A stretch of 64,000 nucleotides of DNA from Tritrichomonas musculus (taxonomy: Eukaryota > Parabasalia > Tritrichomonadida > Tritrichomonadidae): positions 3,162,001-3,226,000 of the forward strand of contig JAPFFF010000015.1 in assembly GCA_039105265.1 (NCBI GenBank), given 5' to 3'. The translations under genes and the position numbers were made by a program. Under the pieces are notes generated by a model. It made no database searches. It was not told the origin of the DNA and saw only the letters and a list, made by a program, of their open reading frames with translations. Below, in pieces: positions 10,413 to 20,149 of this stretch; position 1 is the stretch's first letter; each line of letters begins with the position of its first letter.

Positions 10413-11754
10413 ATTGATTTTTAGCGGAACTTTAAATTTTTCAAAAAGTAAAGATTAAAATAAATTTCGAATATAAAATCAATTTTTAATTTGCTAAATT
10501 GAAAAGATTATTGTTTCTAAATGAGAAGTTATCGCTAATAAATTGAATAAAATAACATTTCTTTTTTGTGAACAAATTCAAAATCATCAAATATACTGAT
10601 GGTTTGAAAAAAAGTTTCCCAATAATTTTTGGTGGGAGGATGGGAATCGAACCTGCGACCTTTGGTATAAGTTTTATTACTAAAAATACTTTACCCAAAA
10701 CGATCAAAAATCTATCAAAAAAAATGTAAACATTATAAAAGTTAAACTTTTATTCACTTTTTCTGAAATAAAAAATACTTTACCCAATTATTGGACTAGC
10801 TATAAGAAAAGCTATGAGATTAAAGTTGATAATACGATAATGAACAGCAATGTGCGTACATCAAGTATATGCATTTGTTTGTTTCATATGCATTTGCGTG
10901 TGTAAGAATTCTAATATTATTATTAATAATTGAAATGTTGTAAGTTTAAAGCTGAATTCATTAAACCAATGACCATAATTCGTAATAATATAATGCTTTT
11001 TATCTGATTTGGAGAAAAATTTCTTGATATGCAGTTATATAAAAATGTAGTAAACAATAGAAATAGCTGTATGAGAACGAGAAATACTTCTATACCATTA
11101 TCCAACGTTGAATAATGCGATTAAACCACTTGATGAACGCGAAATCTTAGAAGTAGGTTGTAATTTTAGAGAATGGTTTTTCAATTTTTAACGAATCTTA
11201 AGAAAATTTTTATTTTTTAAAAGCATTGATATTGGAATAAGAATAAAATAAAAAAGAAATACAATAGTTAAAATATTTTATTATATTAATTAATAATATA
11301 AATATGAATTGAAATTGATATATATTGGCTTATTTATTAAAAAAAATATATTTCATAACCTCAAAATTTTTCTTTGAATTTTTCAATGCAATGAGTAAAA
11401 ATTGAAAAGATTATTTATGACCTAAATTTACAATTATTTTATTATTTGTAAAATATATTACATTATCTCTTATTTATTTATGTATAATATTTTTATATTT
11501 TTATAATTATTATATATGTAGAAAAATTTTCTAAATTTTATAAAAAAAAAAAAAATTCGGATTTAAAAAAAACGTTTTTTTGGGTAATTTTTTTCTGGAC
11601 AATCAGTATATTCTTCAAAACATAAGATTTTTTTAAAAATAATTATCATAAAAATATATTTAATAATAAATCTAAAATATAAATAATAATAATACAATTT
11701 AAAAAAACGAGAAGATCATAGAATTTTTGTATTTTTTCTTTAAAAACGCGCAAA
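10413..11754. other. Gene-free stretch between two LRR relics
   Basis: A+T-rich sequence without a supported gene. The only recognisable item is the tRNA-like scrap at 10630-10669. From 11200 to 11750 the sequence is almost pure A/T with long A runs. Confidence 0.5.
10630..10669 (-). pseudogene. tRNA-like 3' half (fragment)
   Basis: The minus strand reads AGGTCGCAGGTTCGATTCC and then CCTCCCACCA, which matches the variable loop, T arm (GTTCGA), acceptor strand and CCA end of a tRNA. The 5' half does not fold: the upstream sequence gives no D arm, the anticodon stem fails, and the T stem has two mismatches. I take it as a tRNA-derived fragment or pseudogene, not a working gene. Confidence 0.4.
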
Positions 11755-12575
11755 ATGAGGTTCACAGATGAAAATGAATTTCATACGAATTGAATGAAAA
11801 AGATCTGACAGGTCAGATTGTCTGGCCACTTCAAGCCAGTGGAACGATCACAATTCCTCGATCTGTTTTTTATGATTCGAAAGAATATTTAATCATGAGC
11901 ATTCACAGTGGCGCATTTCAAAGGAACCACGGCATCAAAGAAATTGAATTTCCAGAAAATTCAGAAGTCCGAATAATTGAATCTGGGTCATTTTCAAGCT
12001 CATCTTTAGAAAAACTTTCACTTCCAAAGTATTGAAAAACTGGAAGACGGTTGGAACGGTTATTTGTCACTTAAATTTGGAATAACCATCCCACAAAGCA
12101 ACCCGTATTTTCAATACTACAACAATCAGTTATTGGTTGCTCAATCGACAGAAGAAAACAAAAACGTTTTTGATTCAATTATTTTCGTTAACCGTTATAT
12201 TCAAAAAGTTGAAATACCATCTTTTATCAGAAAAATATTTTCTTTCGCTTTTTCAAGATGTAAAAATTTGATATCAATCAATTTTAGCGATGATTCAAAT
12301 TTGTGTGAAATTGGAAATTACGCATTCTATCAGTCATCGATTTTGCACGCAGTAATTTCGGTCAGTACGCTTTTCATGAATGCATAAAACTTGTTTCAAT
12401 TGAATTTTTGTGCGATGGACAACTTGAATTCGGTTACAGCAGTTTTCAATACAACCATAAACTGAAACTGATTTCGTGTCCAAATGCGAAGTGCGTATCC
12501 ATTGATAAATTCATCGGCTGTTATAAAAATATGTCACTTTTTTTGGCTGCAGGTACTGAGTATAAGAAATTATAA
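11755..12575 (+). pseudogene. BspA-like LRR gene broken by frameshifts
   Basis: Starts at an ATG (MRFTDENEFH, a typical trichomonad BspA opening) and ends at 12575. The protein can be followed through the plus-strand frames: 11790-12035 (TGQIVWPLQASGTITIPRSV, then SGAFQRNHGIKEIEFPEN), 12064-12387 (KVEIPSFIRKIFSFAFSRC) and about 12372-12575 (FGQYAFHECIKLVSIEF). Frame changes fall near 11790, near 12028 (two bases missing relative to the partial copy at 12985) and near 12370. With 23-residue LRR units and about 270 residues in all, it would have been a short BspA-like protein without a membrane segment. The few lesions suggest recent loss. Assembly error in A-runs is an alternative explanation for the shifts. 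Confidence 0.8.
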
Positions 12576-12719
12576 ATAAATATCTTGTTAATAAATAACT
12601 AATTCAAAAATGTTCATTTTTGTAATGATATCGAATGAAATATATCAAAATTGAAAATCAATAAGTATCTCTTCAATAAAACTTTTATTGAAATTAATAA
12701 GAATGAAATAATATATCAG

Positions 12720-13041
12720 TTTTCCTTTTTCAAGATGTAAAAAATTGATATCAATCGAATTTAACGATGATGAAAATGATGAAAATGAAAATTAATATGA
12801 AAATGATGAAAATGAAGATGAAGATGAAAATGATGAAGATGAAAATTATTAAAATGAAAATGAAGATGAAGATGAAAATGATGAAAATGAAGATGAAAAT
12901 GAAAATTGAATTTCCAGAAAATTCAGAAGTCCGAATAATTGAATCTGGGTCATTTTCAAGCTCATCTTTAGAAAAACTTTCACTTCCAAAAAGTATTGAA
13001 AACCTGGAAGACGGTTGGACATTATTTTATACCTACCTGTA
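12720..13041 (+). pseudogene. Chimeric partial duplicate of the preceding LRR gene
   Basis: The first part (about 12720-12770, TTTTCAAGATGTAAAAAATT) resembles 12245-12300. The last part (12907-13015) repeats 11940-12050 almost exactly, in an order opposite to that in the parent gene. Between them lies a (GATGAAAAT)-type microsatellite at about 12765-12910. The result is a scrambled fragment with no start region, joined through simple repeat. The parent's missing AA near 12028 is present here, so the copy predates that lesion or was not affected by it. Confidence 0.75.
12765..12910. repeat. GATGAAAAT/GAAGAT microsatellite
   Basis: Imperfect tandem repeats of ATGAAAATG and AAGATG hexa- to nonamers joining two LRR gene fragments. 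It reads as Met/Lys in one frame and Asp/Glu/Asn in another, and neither is likely to be a protein. Confidence 0.85.
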
Positions 13042-13447
13042 ATTCATCATATTTGAAGAAAATTTTCCCCAACAATAGACAGTCCGAAATCTTAGCAAAC
13101 TATGATATTAATTAAAGACAATATAATATTTCTGTTTTTAAACTCAAATAGCATATTAACGATTTATAAACACAAATAACAAATAAAATAGAATATTTCT
13201 GTTTTTAAACATCTATTAACAAATAAAATAACAAATTAGGTTGAAAAATGATCTACCTATTCTATTTTATCTATACTTATCATGCCATTTATCATTAAAA
13301 AATCTAAGATTGAAAACGAATAACACATTAATGATTTATAAAGCTCTGATTAATCTTGAATTTCAAAGAAATTACGAAAAGTATGGTTGTATACTACAAT
13401 CAAATATTCAATGATATGAAAAAAAATATTTACCCTCCTCTCCCTAC
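13042..13447. other. Gene-free A+T-rich spacer
   Basis: No coding signal. A short duplicated phrase (GAATATTTCTGTTTTTAAAC-like) occurs near 13119 and 13191. Confidence 0.5.
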
Positions 13448-13988
13448 CAGGGATGGCCAACGTTGACGTCTCGTTCATTGACGTTGAGCCCGTTAAGGTC
13501 AACGAAATGAACGACAATCAACGAAGCTCTCAACGTTCAGATAACATTGAAAAAACGAACGAGTTAACGTTAATTCACATTATATTATGAAAAAGTTTTT
13601 TTTACTATTTAAAAATTTTAACTTTTTGATATATTTTTTCCCTCCATTCAAATTTTTTATACCATAAAAAAAATGCAAAAGCAAGATTATGATTAAATTT
13701 TAAGAATAATGAAGAGTGTAAAAGCAATAATATTCTAATTCAAAATTAATTAGTATTTGTTCATTATGAACAATTCGATTTTCATGTAAAAATACAAAAT
13801 GTAACTTTGACTTCAATTCGTTGAATTGAAATTGAAAAAAGTTAAAAAGTGACATATTTTTGGACGATCATTTTCAATGTCATTTGTAACGTTGACGTTG
13901 ACATCATTTCAACGTTGACAACGTTGATAACGAAGAGCTTTTAAACAGTCTCTCTGTTATCAATTTTTTCAACGTTGACCACTATTCG
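13448..13988. mobile_element. Candidate non-autonomous hAT-like element
   Basis: The left edge reads CAGGGATGGCCAACGTTGAC, which resembles hAT termini. The right edge, reverse-complemented, reads CGAATAGTGGTCAACGTTGA, sharing TGGYCAACGTTGA. Both ends carry clusters of AACGTTGAC/GTCAACGTT, are G+C-richer than the surroundings and are separated by an A+T-rich middle with no gene. No 8-bp target duplication could be found, so the termini are old or misplaced. The family call is tentative. Confidence 0.45.
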
Positions 13989-14451
13989 TAATTTTTTTGA
14001 GTGATTTTTTTTTATATCTCCATAAATAAACAATTTTTAAAAATTATTTTATATTAATTAAATTCAGTTATATAAAATACTAATATAAATATATTTTTAT
14101 TTTCAAAAACAGAGAAAAATAAACAAAAAAGAAAAAATTTTAACGTATGGGATGTAGCCAATAAATGAATAGTATTAATATTTATGCATAATCCTACAAA
14201 ATTCATAAACTTTTTTTCCAAAAAAATGGATTGGAAAAAAAAATATAATATAATTTTTCTTTTTTCTTTTTTTGCAATTCTAAAATAATATGGATTTTTT
14301 GAAACTGCCTTGGAAGTAAGCTTTAATTAAAGTAGACATCTATTCATATTTTCATCTGATTTTCATATATTTTCGTTTTAAAAAATCAAAAAAATCAGAA
14401 AAGTTACGAATTGTCGTAAGAGGAGGGTATTTCATACGAAAACGCAAGCAC
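13989..14451. other. Gene-free spacer downstream of the phosphotransferase-like gene
   Basis: A/T-rich sequence with homopolymer runs. No gene, repeat or clear terminator structure seen. Confidence 0.5.
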
Positions 14452-15990
14452 TTAATAAATGAAAGAGTGAGCGATATTGTTCATGTACTGTCTGTCCTTT
14501 AATGTAGGGAATACAGTTACGTTATCACTGAAAAAGTCGAATCCGAAAGGAAATTCTGGCGAGTAGTTCTCAATTCCAAGAAGTCTCATAATCGTCACTG
14601 ATTCATCAAACAAAGAAACAGGCTTGCTGACGATTTTCTTCTCCATGAAAGGAAAAAGCATCAGCATCTTTCTCGGATTCTCGTAGTACCATGTGTTTCC
14701 CCAAAGAAGATGGTCGCCATAGATGAAAACGAGTGAATTTTTGTCGAGTCCGAGTTCGACAATTTTGTTGATCACTTTCTTTAGCGACATGTCGTAACAC
14801 TGAAGTGAAATGAGTGCTTCAGGCCACTTTTTCTTGATTTCGTCTGGCAGAACATCGAGGCACTCCTTCTCAATGACGAACTTTGGATGCGTGTCTTCGT
14901 TGTGAACGACGAGGAAGAAAGGTTTCCCACTTTTTTCGCTCTCATTTTTGAGCTGAGGAAGGAGAGTTTTTGAAAGGTACTCGAAGTGGCCGTAGTCGTT
15001 CATTTGTTTGTGACTCATTTTGTCGATGATTCGCATGTGATGCAACGAGTAAAACTTGTACGTGCTGCAAAAGCCAGAACACGACGCCATCTGGCTGTAG
15101 CCGAGTTTGTCGAGGAAGTCCATGATCGTGTGAACTCTCGGCGACATGAAAAGTGACCCTCTATCGTTTGGAGTGAAACCGAGCATCGGAAGACTTGAGC
15201 GTTGCGTGAAAACTGACGACAGAGTGAATCCTTGCTCAGGAAGCATCGTCACGTTTGTGAGAATTGTCCCGTTTTTTGCGAGAGAAGCGAGAAACGGCAT
15301 TGAAGATGGAAATTTTCTGTTGAAGATGCCAAGACTCCGCTGTTCAGCGCATTCGATGTGGATCATGATTAGATTTTTCGGTTTTATTGGGCTCGCTACT
15401 TGAATCCGGCTTTTCTGGAAAAATTGAATGATTTTTTGGTTGTCTGGCATCGTGAACGATCCTGATCTGTATGGAACGAGGCGCGTGGCAATCTCAAAAA
15501 AGAAAAAGTAGCATAAAATAGAAAAGAAAACAATTCTGATCAAAAAATATCTACGCAATCGTATCTTGGGGCCTTTGAAAAAATGGCCTGGAATTGAGCA
15601 GATGAGTATTGCAACGACAAAAGCTAGAAAACCGTAGAGGAGAAAGATGGGTTTGACAATAATTATATAACGGTAATCTAAAATAGATAGTGTAACTTGA
15701 GGACATATTCCTCGATGAGTAACCTTCCACGATATTGTTTCAAAAATTACAAAAACAAATATTGTAAGTTTGGTTAGAAAGTGAATGAATTTATTTGGTG
15801 CGCTATACCCAGTGAAATAAAAATAAATAAGATAAAAAATATCAAACATAGTTTTTTTTGTTTCTTGTTTATTTTGAAACTGGTAAACTTCACAGAAAAT
15901 AATAAAAGAAATGTAGAAAATAGCCTCTCTTTGATAAATTATCATAACATTATGAGTTTCTTCCATAAAAACAGGATTGAGTGAATTCAT
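14452..15990 (-). CDS. LTA-synthase-like (alkaline phosphatase superfamily) membrane phosphotransferase
   Basis: 512 residues from the ATG at 15990. About five hydrophobic segments (roughly residues 22-38, 47-63, 72-88, 107-134 and 148-168) precede a soluble sulfatase-fold domain starting near residue 200. Metal and catalytic positions of the phosphoglycerol-transferase/LtaS type are visible: Glu213 in NLIMIHIECAEQ, Thr256 in EQGFTLSSVF, His368 in NEDTHPKF, and Asp426-His427 in VFIYGDH. Proteins of this family transfer glycerol-phosphate or ethanolamine-phosphate groups onto glycans at the outer or lumenal face of a membrane. In a trichomonad the natural substrate could be a surface glycoconjugate, but that is inference. 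The catalytic half is much G+C-richer than the membrane half. The next gene upstream on the same strand lies 309 bp away. Confidence 0.82.
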   Translation of the reverse strand: MNSLNPVFMEETHNVMIIYQREAIFYISFIIFCEVYQFQNKQETKKTMFDIFYLIYFYFTGYSAPNKFIHFLTKLTIFVFVIFETISWKVTHRGICPQVTLSILDYRYIIIVKPIFLLYGFLAFVVAILICSIPGHFFKGPKIRLRRYFLIRIVFFSILCYFFFFEIATRLVPYRSGSFTMPDNQKIIQFFQKSRIQVASPIKPKNLIMIHIECAEQRSLGIFNRKFPSSMPFLASLAKNGTILTNVTMLPEQGFTLSSVFTQRSSLPMLGFTPNDRGSLFMSPRVHTIMDFLDKLGYSQMASCSGFCSTYKFYSLHHMRIIDKMSHKQMNDYGHFEYLSKTLLPQLKNESEKSGKPFFLVVHNEDTHPKFVIEKECLDVLPDEIKKKWPEALISLQCYDMSLKKVINKIVELGLDKNSLVFIYGDHLLWGNTWYYENPRKMLMLFPFMEKKIVSKPVSLFDESVTIMRLLGIENYSPEFPFGFDFFSDNVTVFPTLKDRQYMNNIAHSFIY

Positions 15991-16299
15991 CCATAAAATA
16001 TTTCAAAACTTTACAAAATATAATATTCACAAAATATTGAAACATTATCAATTTAAATTCAATTCCCTAAATGCTTAAAAAAAGAACTCATAATGAACAA
16101 GAAACAAAAAAAAAAATCTTTTCCTGCTCTTTCCATAGACAAATGTGAAATTAAAATTATTTTGAATTAAAAATCTTCATTTATTGTTGAACAATTAAAA
16201 ATTCAAATAATTATTCATTCAACAATAAACAATCACTTCAAAAATCAATCATTACATATTATATAAATTAACAAAAAATAATTAAATTAATTTTTTTAT
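15991..16299. promoter_or_regulatory. Spacer between two minus-strand genes
   Basis: 309 bp, A/T-rich. It must hold the 3' end of the upstream gene and the promoter of the 14452-15990 gene. No TCAYW initiator of the Trichomonas type stands close to the ATG at 15990, so the start site of this gene is unclear. Confidence 0.35.
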
Positions 16300-18684
16300 T
16301 TAATCAAGCAATTCTCTGCATTCATTAAAATTATTCGTATCGTAAACTTTTCCACCAGTCTTCTTAACAACGGCGCCCAGATAGTAGTCGACATTTCTGT
16401 ACACGTCATCGTTATAGCACGTAATGTAAACGTCCAAACCGCTCTCAACAATCAAATCAACATTCTCCTTGATCGCGTTGCAGATCAGGTCAAACGGATT
16501 GGCGAAGACTCCGCCTCCGAGAAGCGTCAGCGACAGCTTCCTTGCGCCTGCGCGCTTATTGAATATGATTGAGTTTTCCCAGGCGGTGAGGATCGTTGCC
16601 CTGTACTCGCCAGTGAGGAGCTTCATTGAAACCTCCTTCGTCAGGGGGGTCCGAATTACATCTGACGCAAAGTTGAAGGCTGCCGCGTAGACATGGTTGG
16701 CAATGCGATCTGGCGGCGCCCGTTTAAAATTGCGGTTTGGACCACGAGTCATGACAATCTCGCAGTTCCGGTGCGAGCCGACCTGCCAGATTGAAGGATC
16801 GTCAGGATCGAAGCTCGTGTCCGGCTTATCTTGCTCTTTATCTGGCGGGCTGGGCATCGCGTGCTGTGCAGCGATGCCTTGCTGCATGGAAGTGGCAGCT
16901 GAGTCAGGCAATTTTGATTGCTTTTGTTCTGAATTCTTTATAAGCGACTTTTCACATGAACTTTTTATTGAAAGAAGCCCTGCTTGATTCCTGTTTGAGT
17001 CAGGATGTTTTGTGCGCTTGTCTTCTCTGCATTTTTCGACTTGGACTTCATCTGAGTCAGTTTTTGAATGCTCCTTATTTGTGCTGCTTTTCAAACGTTG
17101 TTCTTTATCTGAATCATTTTTTAAACATTTTTCATTTGCCACTTTTTTATCATGATTTTCATCTGAGTCAGTTTTTGAATGCTCCTTATTTGTGCTGATT
17201 TTCAAACGTTGTTCTTTATCTGAATCACTTTTTAAACATTTTTCATTTGCCACTTTTTTATCATGATTTTCATCTGAATCAGTTTTTGAATGCTCCTTAT
17301 TTGTTCTGCTTTTCAAACGTTGTTCTTTATCTGAATCATTTTTTAAACATTTTTCATTTGCCACTTTTTTAACATGATTTTCATCTGAGTCAGTTTTTGA
17401 ATGCTCCTTATTTGTGCTGATTTTCAAACGTTGTTCTTTATCTGAATCATTTTTTAAACATTTTTCATTTGCCACTTTTTTAACATGATTTTCATCTGAG
17501 TCAGTTTTTGAATGCTCCTTATTTGTGCTGATTTTCAAACGTTGTTCTTTATCTGAATCATTTTTTAAACATTTTTCATTTGCCACTTTTTTATCATGAT
17601 TTTTATCTGAGTCAGTTTTTGAATGCTCCTTATTTGTGCTGATTTTCAAACGTTGTTCTTTATCTGAATCATTTTTTAAACATTTTTCATTTGCCACTTT
17701 TTTAACATGATTTTCATCTGAGTCAGTTTTTGAATGCTCCTTATCCAGGCTGGTTTTCGAACGTTGTTCTTTATGCAACTCGGGTTTTGGAGGCTCTTTA
17801 TTTAAACTACTTTTTGACCCATCCAAATTGTAAGTGGTATTTGGCTTGAATTTCTTCAACTTTGATCTTGTACTTCCTCTTCTTGCGGCACTTTTTTTCA
17901 CTTGCTCCTTTTCATTCAATTGTGAATTCATTTTATCTGTTGTCTTTGAATTAGAATTTGGGTCACTTTTCAATTCTTTTCTTGATTCTGATTTGACTTG
18001 AGCTTCAGAATCGGGTAACTTTTTCAATGCTTCATTTTGAATTTGTATTGAATTTAAATTTTTACTTTTTTGCTCTGAATTTGGATCTTTTTTGAAGTGT
18101 GAAAGTGCAGTGTCATTTTTTATTATTGCATAGCCATGTCTAACTGGAATTCTCGCTTTTTCAAGCAATTCAATTTCCTTATCTAATTGGCCTACGACTC
18201 CGTGATGCTTGACGAAGTAGTTTCTGTACACAATTGCAGGACCACAGGCAAGTGCAGCATAGGGTCCCTGAGTGGGGTCTGCATAGTAAGATGTAACTCC
18301 AGATGATGCTGTTGAATGGGAACTTACAAATTCAAGACAGTTAAAATTTGATGCAGCTAAATAGGTGGCACCATCCCACTTTGAAAGTGATTGCATTGAT
18401 AAAATATCAACTAGTCCGTAACATTTTGAATAATTTCCATGACCATGTATGATATGTAATTTTCCATTGTTTCGACTCTCGGAAAGTTTAAAAGTTGATC
18501 TGTCACTCGATTTGATTTGAAATAGACCTGCATTAAATTTCTTCTTATTTTTTTTTGAATATAGATATACACAATCTTTGGAAGGCTCGACATCAAAATT
18601 GTCTCCAACATTTTTAACTGATTCCCAAAACCCAAAAATTTCATTGAACCAATCTCTACACGAAAAACATTCAGATTTCGTCAT
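16300..18684 (-). CDS. Two-domain protein with macrodomain-like C-terminus and 37-residue repeats
   Basis: 794 residues from the ATG at 18684. The N-terminal part (about 40-200) has SNFNCLEFV (112-120), DPTQGPYAALACGPA (136-150) and VYRNYF (152-157). This arrangement is familiar to me from an uncharacterised family in bacteria and protists, in which the same motifs are followed directly by a C-terminal part. The C-terminal part (about 640-794) contains LTLLGGGVFANPFDLICNAI (from 719), reminiscent of the glycine-rich phosphate loop of macrodomain/PARG-like ADP-ribose binders. Between them is a charged, probably disordered linker with six tandem 37-residue units (111 bp each, about residues 315-540). 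An ADP-ribose-related enzyme is an inference; no catalytic assignment is made. G+C is high in the C-terminal domain and lower elsewhere. A TCACA motif lies 29 bp upstream of the ATG. Confidence 0.7.
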   Translation of the reverse strand: MTKSECFSCRDWFNEIFGFWESVKNVGDNFDVEPSKDCVYLYSKKNKKKFNAGLFQIKSSDRSTFKLSESRNNGKLHIIHGHGNYSKCYGLVDILSMQSLSKWDGATYLAASNFNCLEFVSSHSTASSGVTSYYADPTQGPYAALACGPAIVYRNYFVKHHGVVGQLDKEIELLEKARIPVRHGYAIIKNDTALSHFKKDPNSEQKSKNLNSIQIQNEALKKLPDSEAQVKSESRKELKSDPNSNSKTTDKMNSQLNEKEQVKKSAARRGSTRSKLKKFKPNTTYNLDGSKSSLNKEPPKPELHKEQRSKTSLDKEHSKTDSDENHVKKVANEKCLKNDSDKEQRLKISTNKEHSKTDSDKNHDKKVANEKCLKNDSDKEQRLKISTNKEHSKTDSDENHVKKVANEKCLKNDSDKEQRLKISTNKEHSKTDSDENHVKKVANEKCLKNDSDKEQRLKSRTNKEHSKTDSDENHDKKVANEKCLKSDSDKEQRLKISTNKEHSKTDSDENHDKKVANEKCLKNDSDKEQRLKSSTNKEHSKTDSDEVQVEKCREDKRTKHPDSNRNQAGLLSIKSSCEKSLIKNSEQKQSKLPDSAATSMQQGIAAQHAMPSPPDKEQDKPDTSFDPDDPSIWQVGSHRNCEIVMTRGPNRNFKRAPPDRIANHVYAAAFNFASDVIRTPLTKEVSMKLLTGEYRATILTAWENSIIFNKRAGARKLSLTLLGGGVFANPFDLICNAIKENVDLIVESGLDVYITCYNDDVYRNVDYYLGAVVKKTGGKVYDTNNFNECRELLD
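17060..17745 (-). repeat. 111-bp in-frame coding minisatellite
   Basis: GAATGCTCC recurs at 17066, 17177, 17288, 17399, 17510, 17621 and 17732, exactly 111 bp apart. Each unit encodes 37 residues around KKVANEKCLK, DSDKEQRLK and TNKEHSKTDSD, with small changes (NHV/NHD, IST/SRT/SST). Near-identity at DNA level points to recent expansion or homogenisation, so copy number is probably polymorphic. Confidence 0.95.
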
Positions 18685-19063
18685 GTAAATTTTATATTGA
18701 CATGTGATATAAAAATTTAAAATAAGACATTTATTTTATAACTTTATATATTCAGAAAGCACATTTATATATATATGTATAAAACAAGAAAAATATGTTA
18801 ATTAAAAGCGAGATGCTATTTTTTTTTTTTATATAAAAAATGGTTACAATTGTTATCGGTCTTTAAAAGTGTCAAATAGGGATATTATAAATAGTGTAAT
18901 TTTCAAATCCACAATTGTGAATTGTGAAACATTAAAACACTGATATGAGAATTCAACAAATATTTTATGACATTTTACAAATATCTTATAGAATTTTTAC
19001 ACATGCTTTATGACATTTCAACTGATATTTTATGGAATTTCAAAACCACATTTTCTTTTTATA
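18685..19063. other. Upstream spacer of the 794-residue gene
   Basis: A/T-rich. A candidate trichomonad initiator-like TCACA stands 29 bp upstream of the ATG at 18684. Around 18955-19045 a loosely repeated phrase (TTTATGACATTT, TTATAGAATTTTTAC, TTTATGGAATTTC) appears several times. No gene. Confidence 0.4.
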
Positions 19064-19444
19064 CAGTCTTTTCGGTTTGATAGTGGAAAAATTCATTTTG
19101 ATAGTGGAAAAATCGTAAACAAACAATAATTTGTTATAATTTATTGTTTTTTAGAATGATTAGTACATATATATTATATTTATTACATTCATTAATCAGA
19201 TAAACAATTAGTAAAATGATAATCAGAAAAAAAAATTTGTTCCATTAAGCATTTATTCTATAATTATAATATGATATATATTTATTTCTTTTAATATATA
19301 AAATAAATAAAATTATTAATTAAATCAATTTTTATATAGATATTTGTGTTTTATTTTTTACTATGACAAATGAACTTTTCCACTATCAAAATGAATTTTT
19401 CCACTATCAAAATGAATTTTTCCACTATCAAACCGAAAATACTG
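19064..19444. mobile_element. 381-bp Tc1/mariner-type MITE
   Basis: The termini are inverted: CAGTCTTTTCGGTTTGATAG at the left and, reverse-complemented, CAGTATTTTCGGTTTGATAG at the right, each flanked by TA (19062-19063 and 19445-19446). A CAGT end with TA target duplication is typical of the Tc1/mariner superfamily. A 21-bp phrase (GATAGTGGAAAAATTCATTTT) is repeated two or three times within each end. There is no coding capacity. The interior matches the long inverted ends of the 22065-24494 element, of which this is a deletion derivative. Confidence 0.85.
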
Positions 19445-19446
19445 TA

Positions 19447-20149
19447 TGATTTTGTGAAAAAATAAAAAATACTAAAAAAAATTGAATGAATTTTGTAGGT
19501 CCACAAATCCATGGACTTTAACAAGCCTAATGCTCAATAAGGAATATATTCCTTTGCACAGGCATGTTTATTATCAATTCCTTTGCATAAACATCTTCAT
19601 TTATATATATAAATGCTTTTTTTAGCTTTTCTTGTGTTGTTTTTAAAACTTTATTTTTTTACAAAAGTGAATTTTAAAGTAAAAAAGTTAAGTGACCAAG
19701 GAGACAAAAAATTTTGGTGGTTACATTTTTGTTTACAAAAGTGGATTTTTGTGTTACAAAAGTGAAACAACTATATAATTTTAATCAATATTCTAAAGAA
19801 TCTTTAAAACTATCCATTTTTTTTTTTTTTTTTTTTACATATTTTCTACAAATTTTTTTGAATTCTTATCAAAACAATGCTTTTCTGCAAAAAAGTTATT
19901 TAAGCATTACATTTTATATACAAAATGAAAGTATTTGATAATCATTTCATTAAATTTACTTTTTTCACATTTCTCCAAATAAAAACAAAACATTTTGGAA
20001 AACTTTTCTTATATAATTTGTTTATTTAATACCCAACGCGATGATTTTTATATCATCGCAGTGTTTTAAATAAATATCCCAGCTTCTTTACAAATTAGGC
20101 CATACCGAAGCGATATCGCTATTTATAAAGAAGCTCCAATTACTTCTAT
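19447..20149. other. Gene-free stretch with hairpins 3' of the 222-residue gene
   Basis: No gene is supported. At 20038-20059 arms GCGATGAT/ATCATCGC form a hairpin, and at 20081-20135 AGCTTCTTTA pairs with TAAAGAAGCT around an inner palindrome AGCGATATCGCT (20108-20119). Both lie just downstream of the minus-strand stop at 20150, so they may belong to its 3' UTR or be foldback relics. Confidence 0.5.

Noticed and set aside
10630-10669. Primer-binding site of an LTR element
   Set aside because: The plus strand starts TGG and resembles a tRNA 3' end, but no flanking long terminal repeat, polypurine tract or reverse-transcriptase coding is present.
12767-13042. 91-residue Met/Lys-rich protein
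   Set aside because: It is a microsatellite read in frame with a duplicated LRR fragment.
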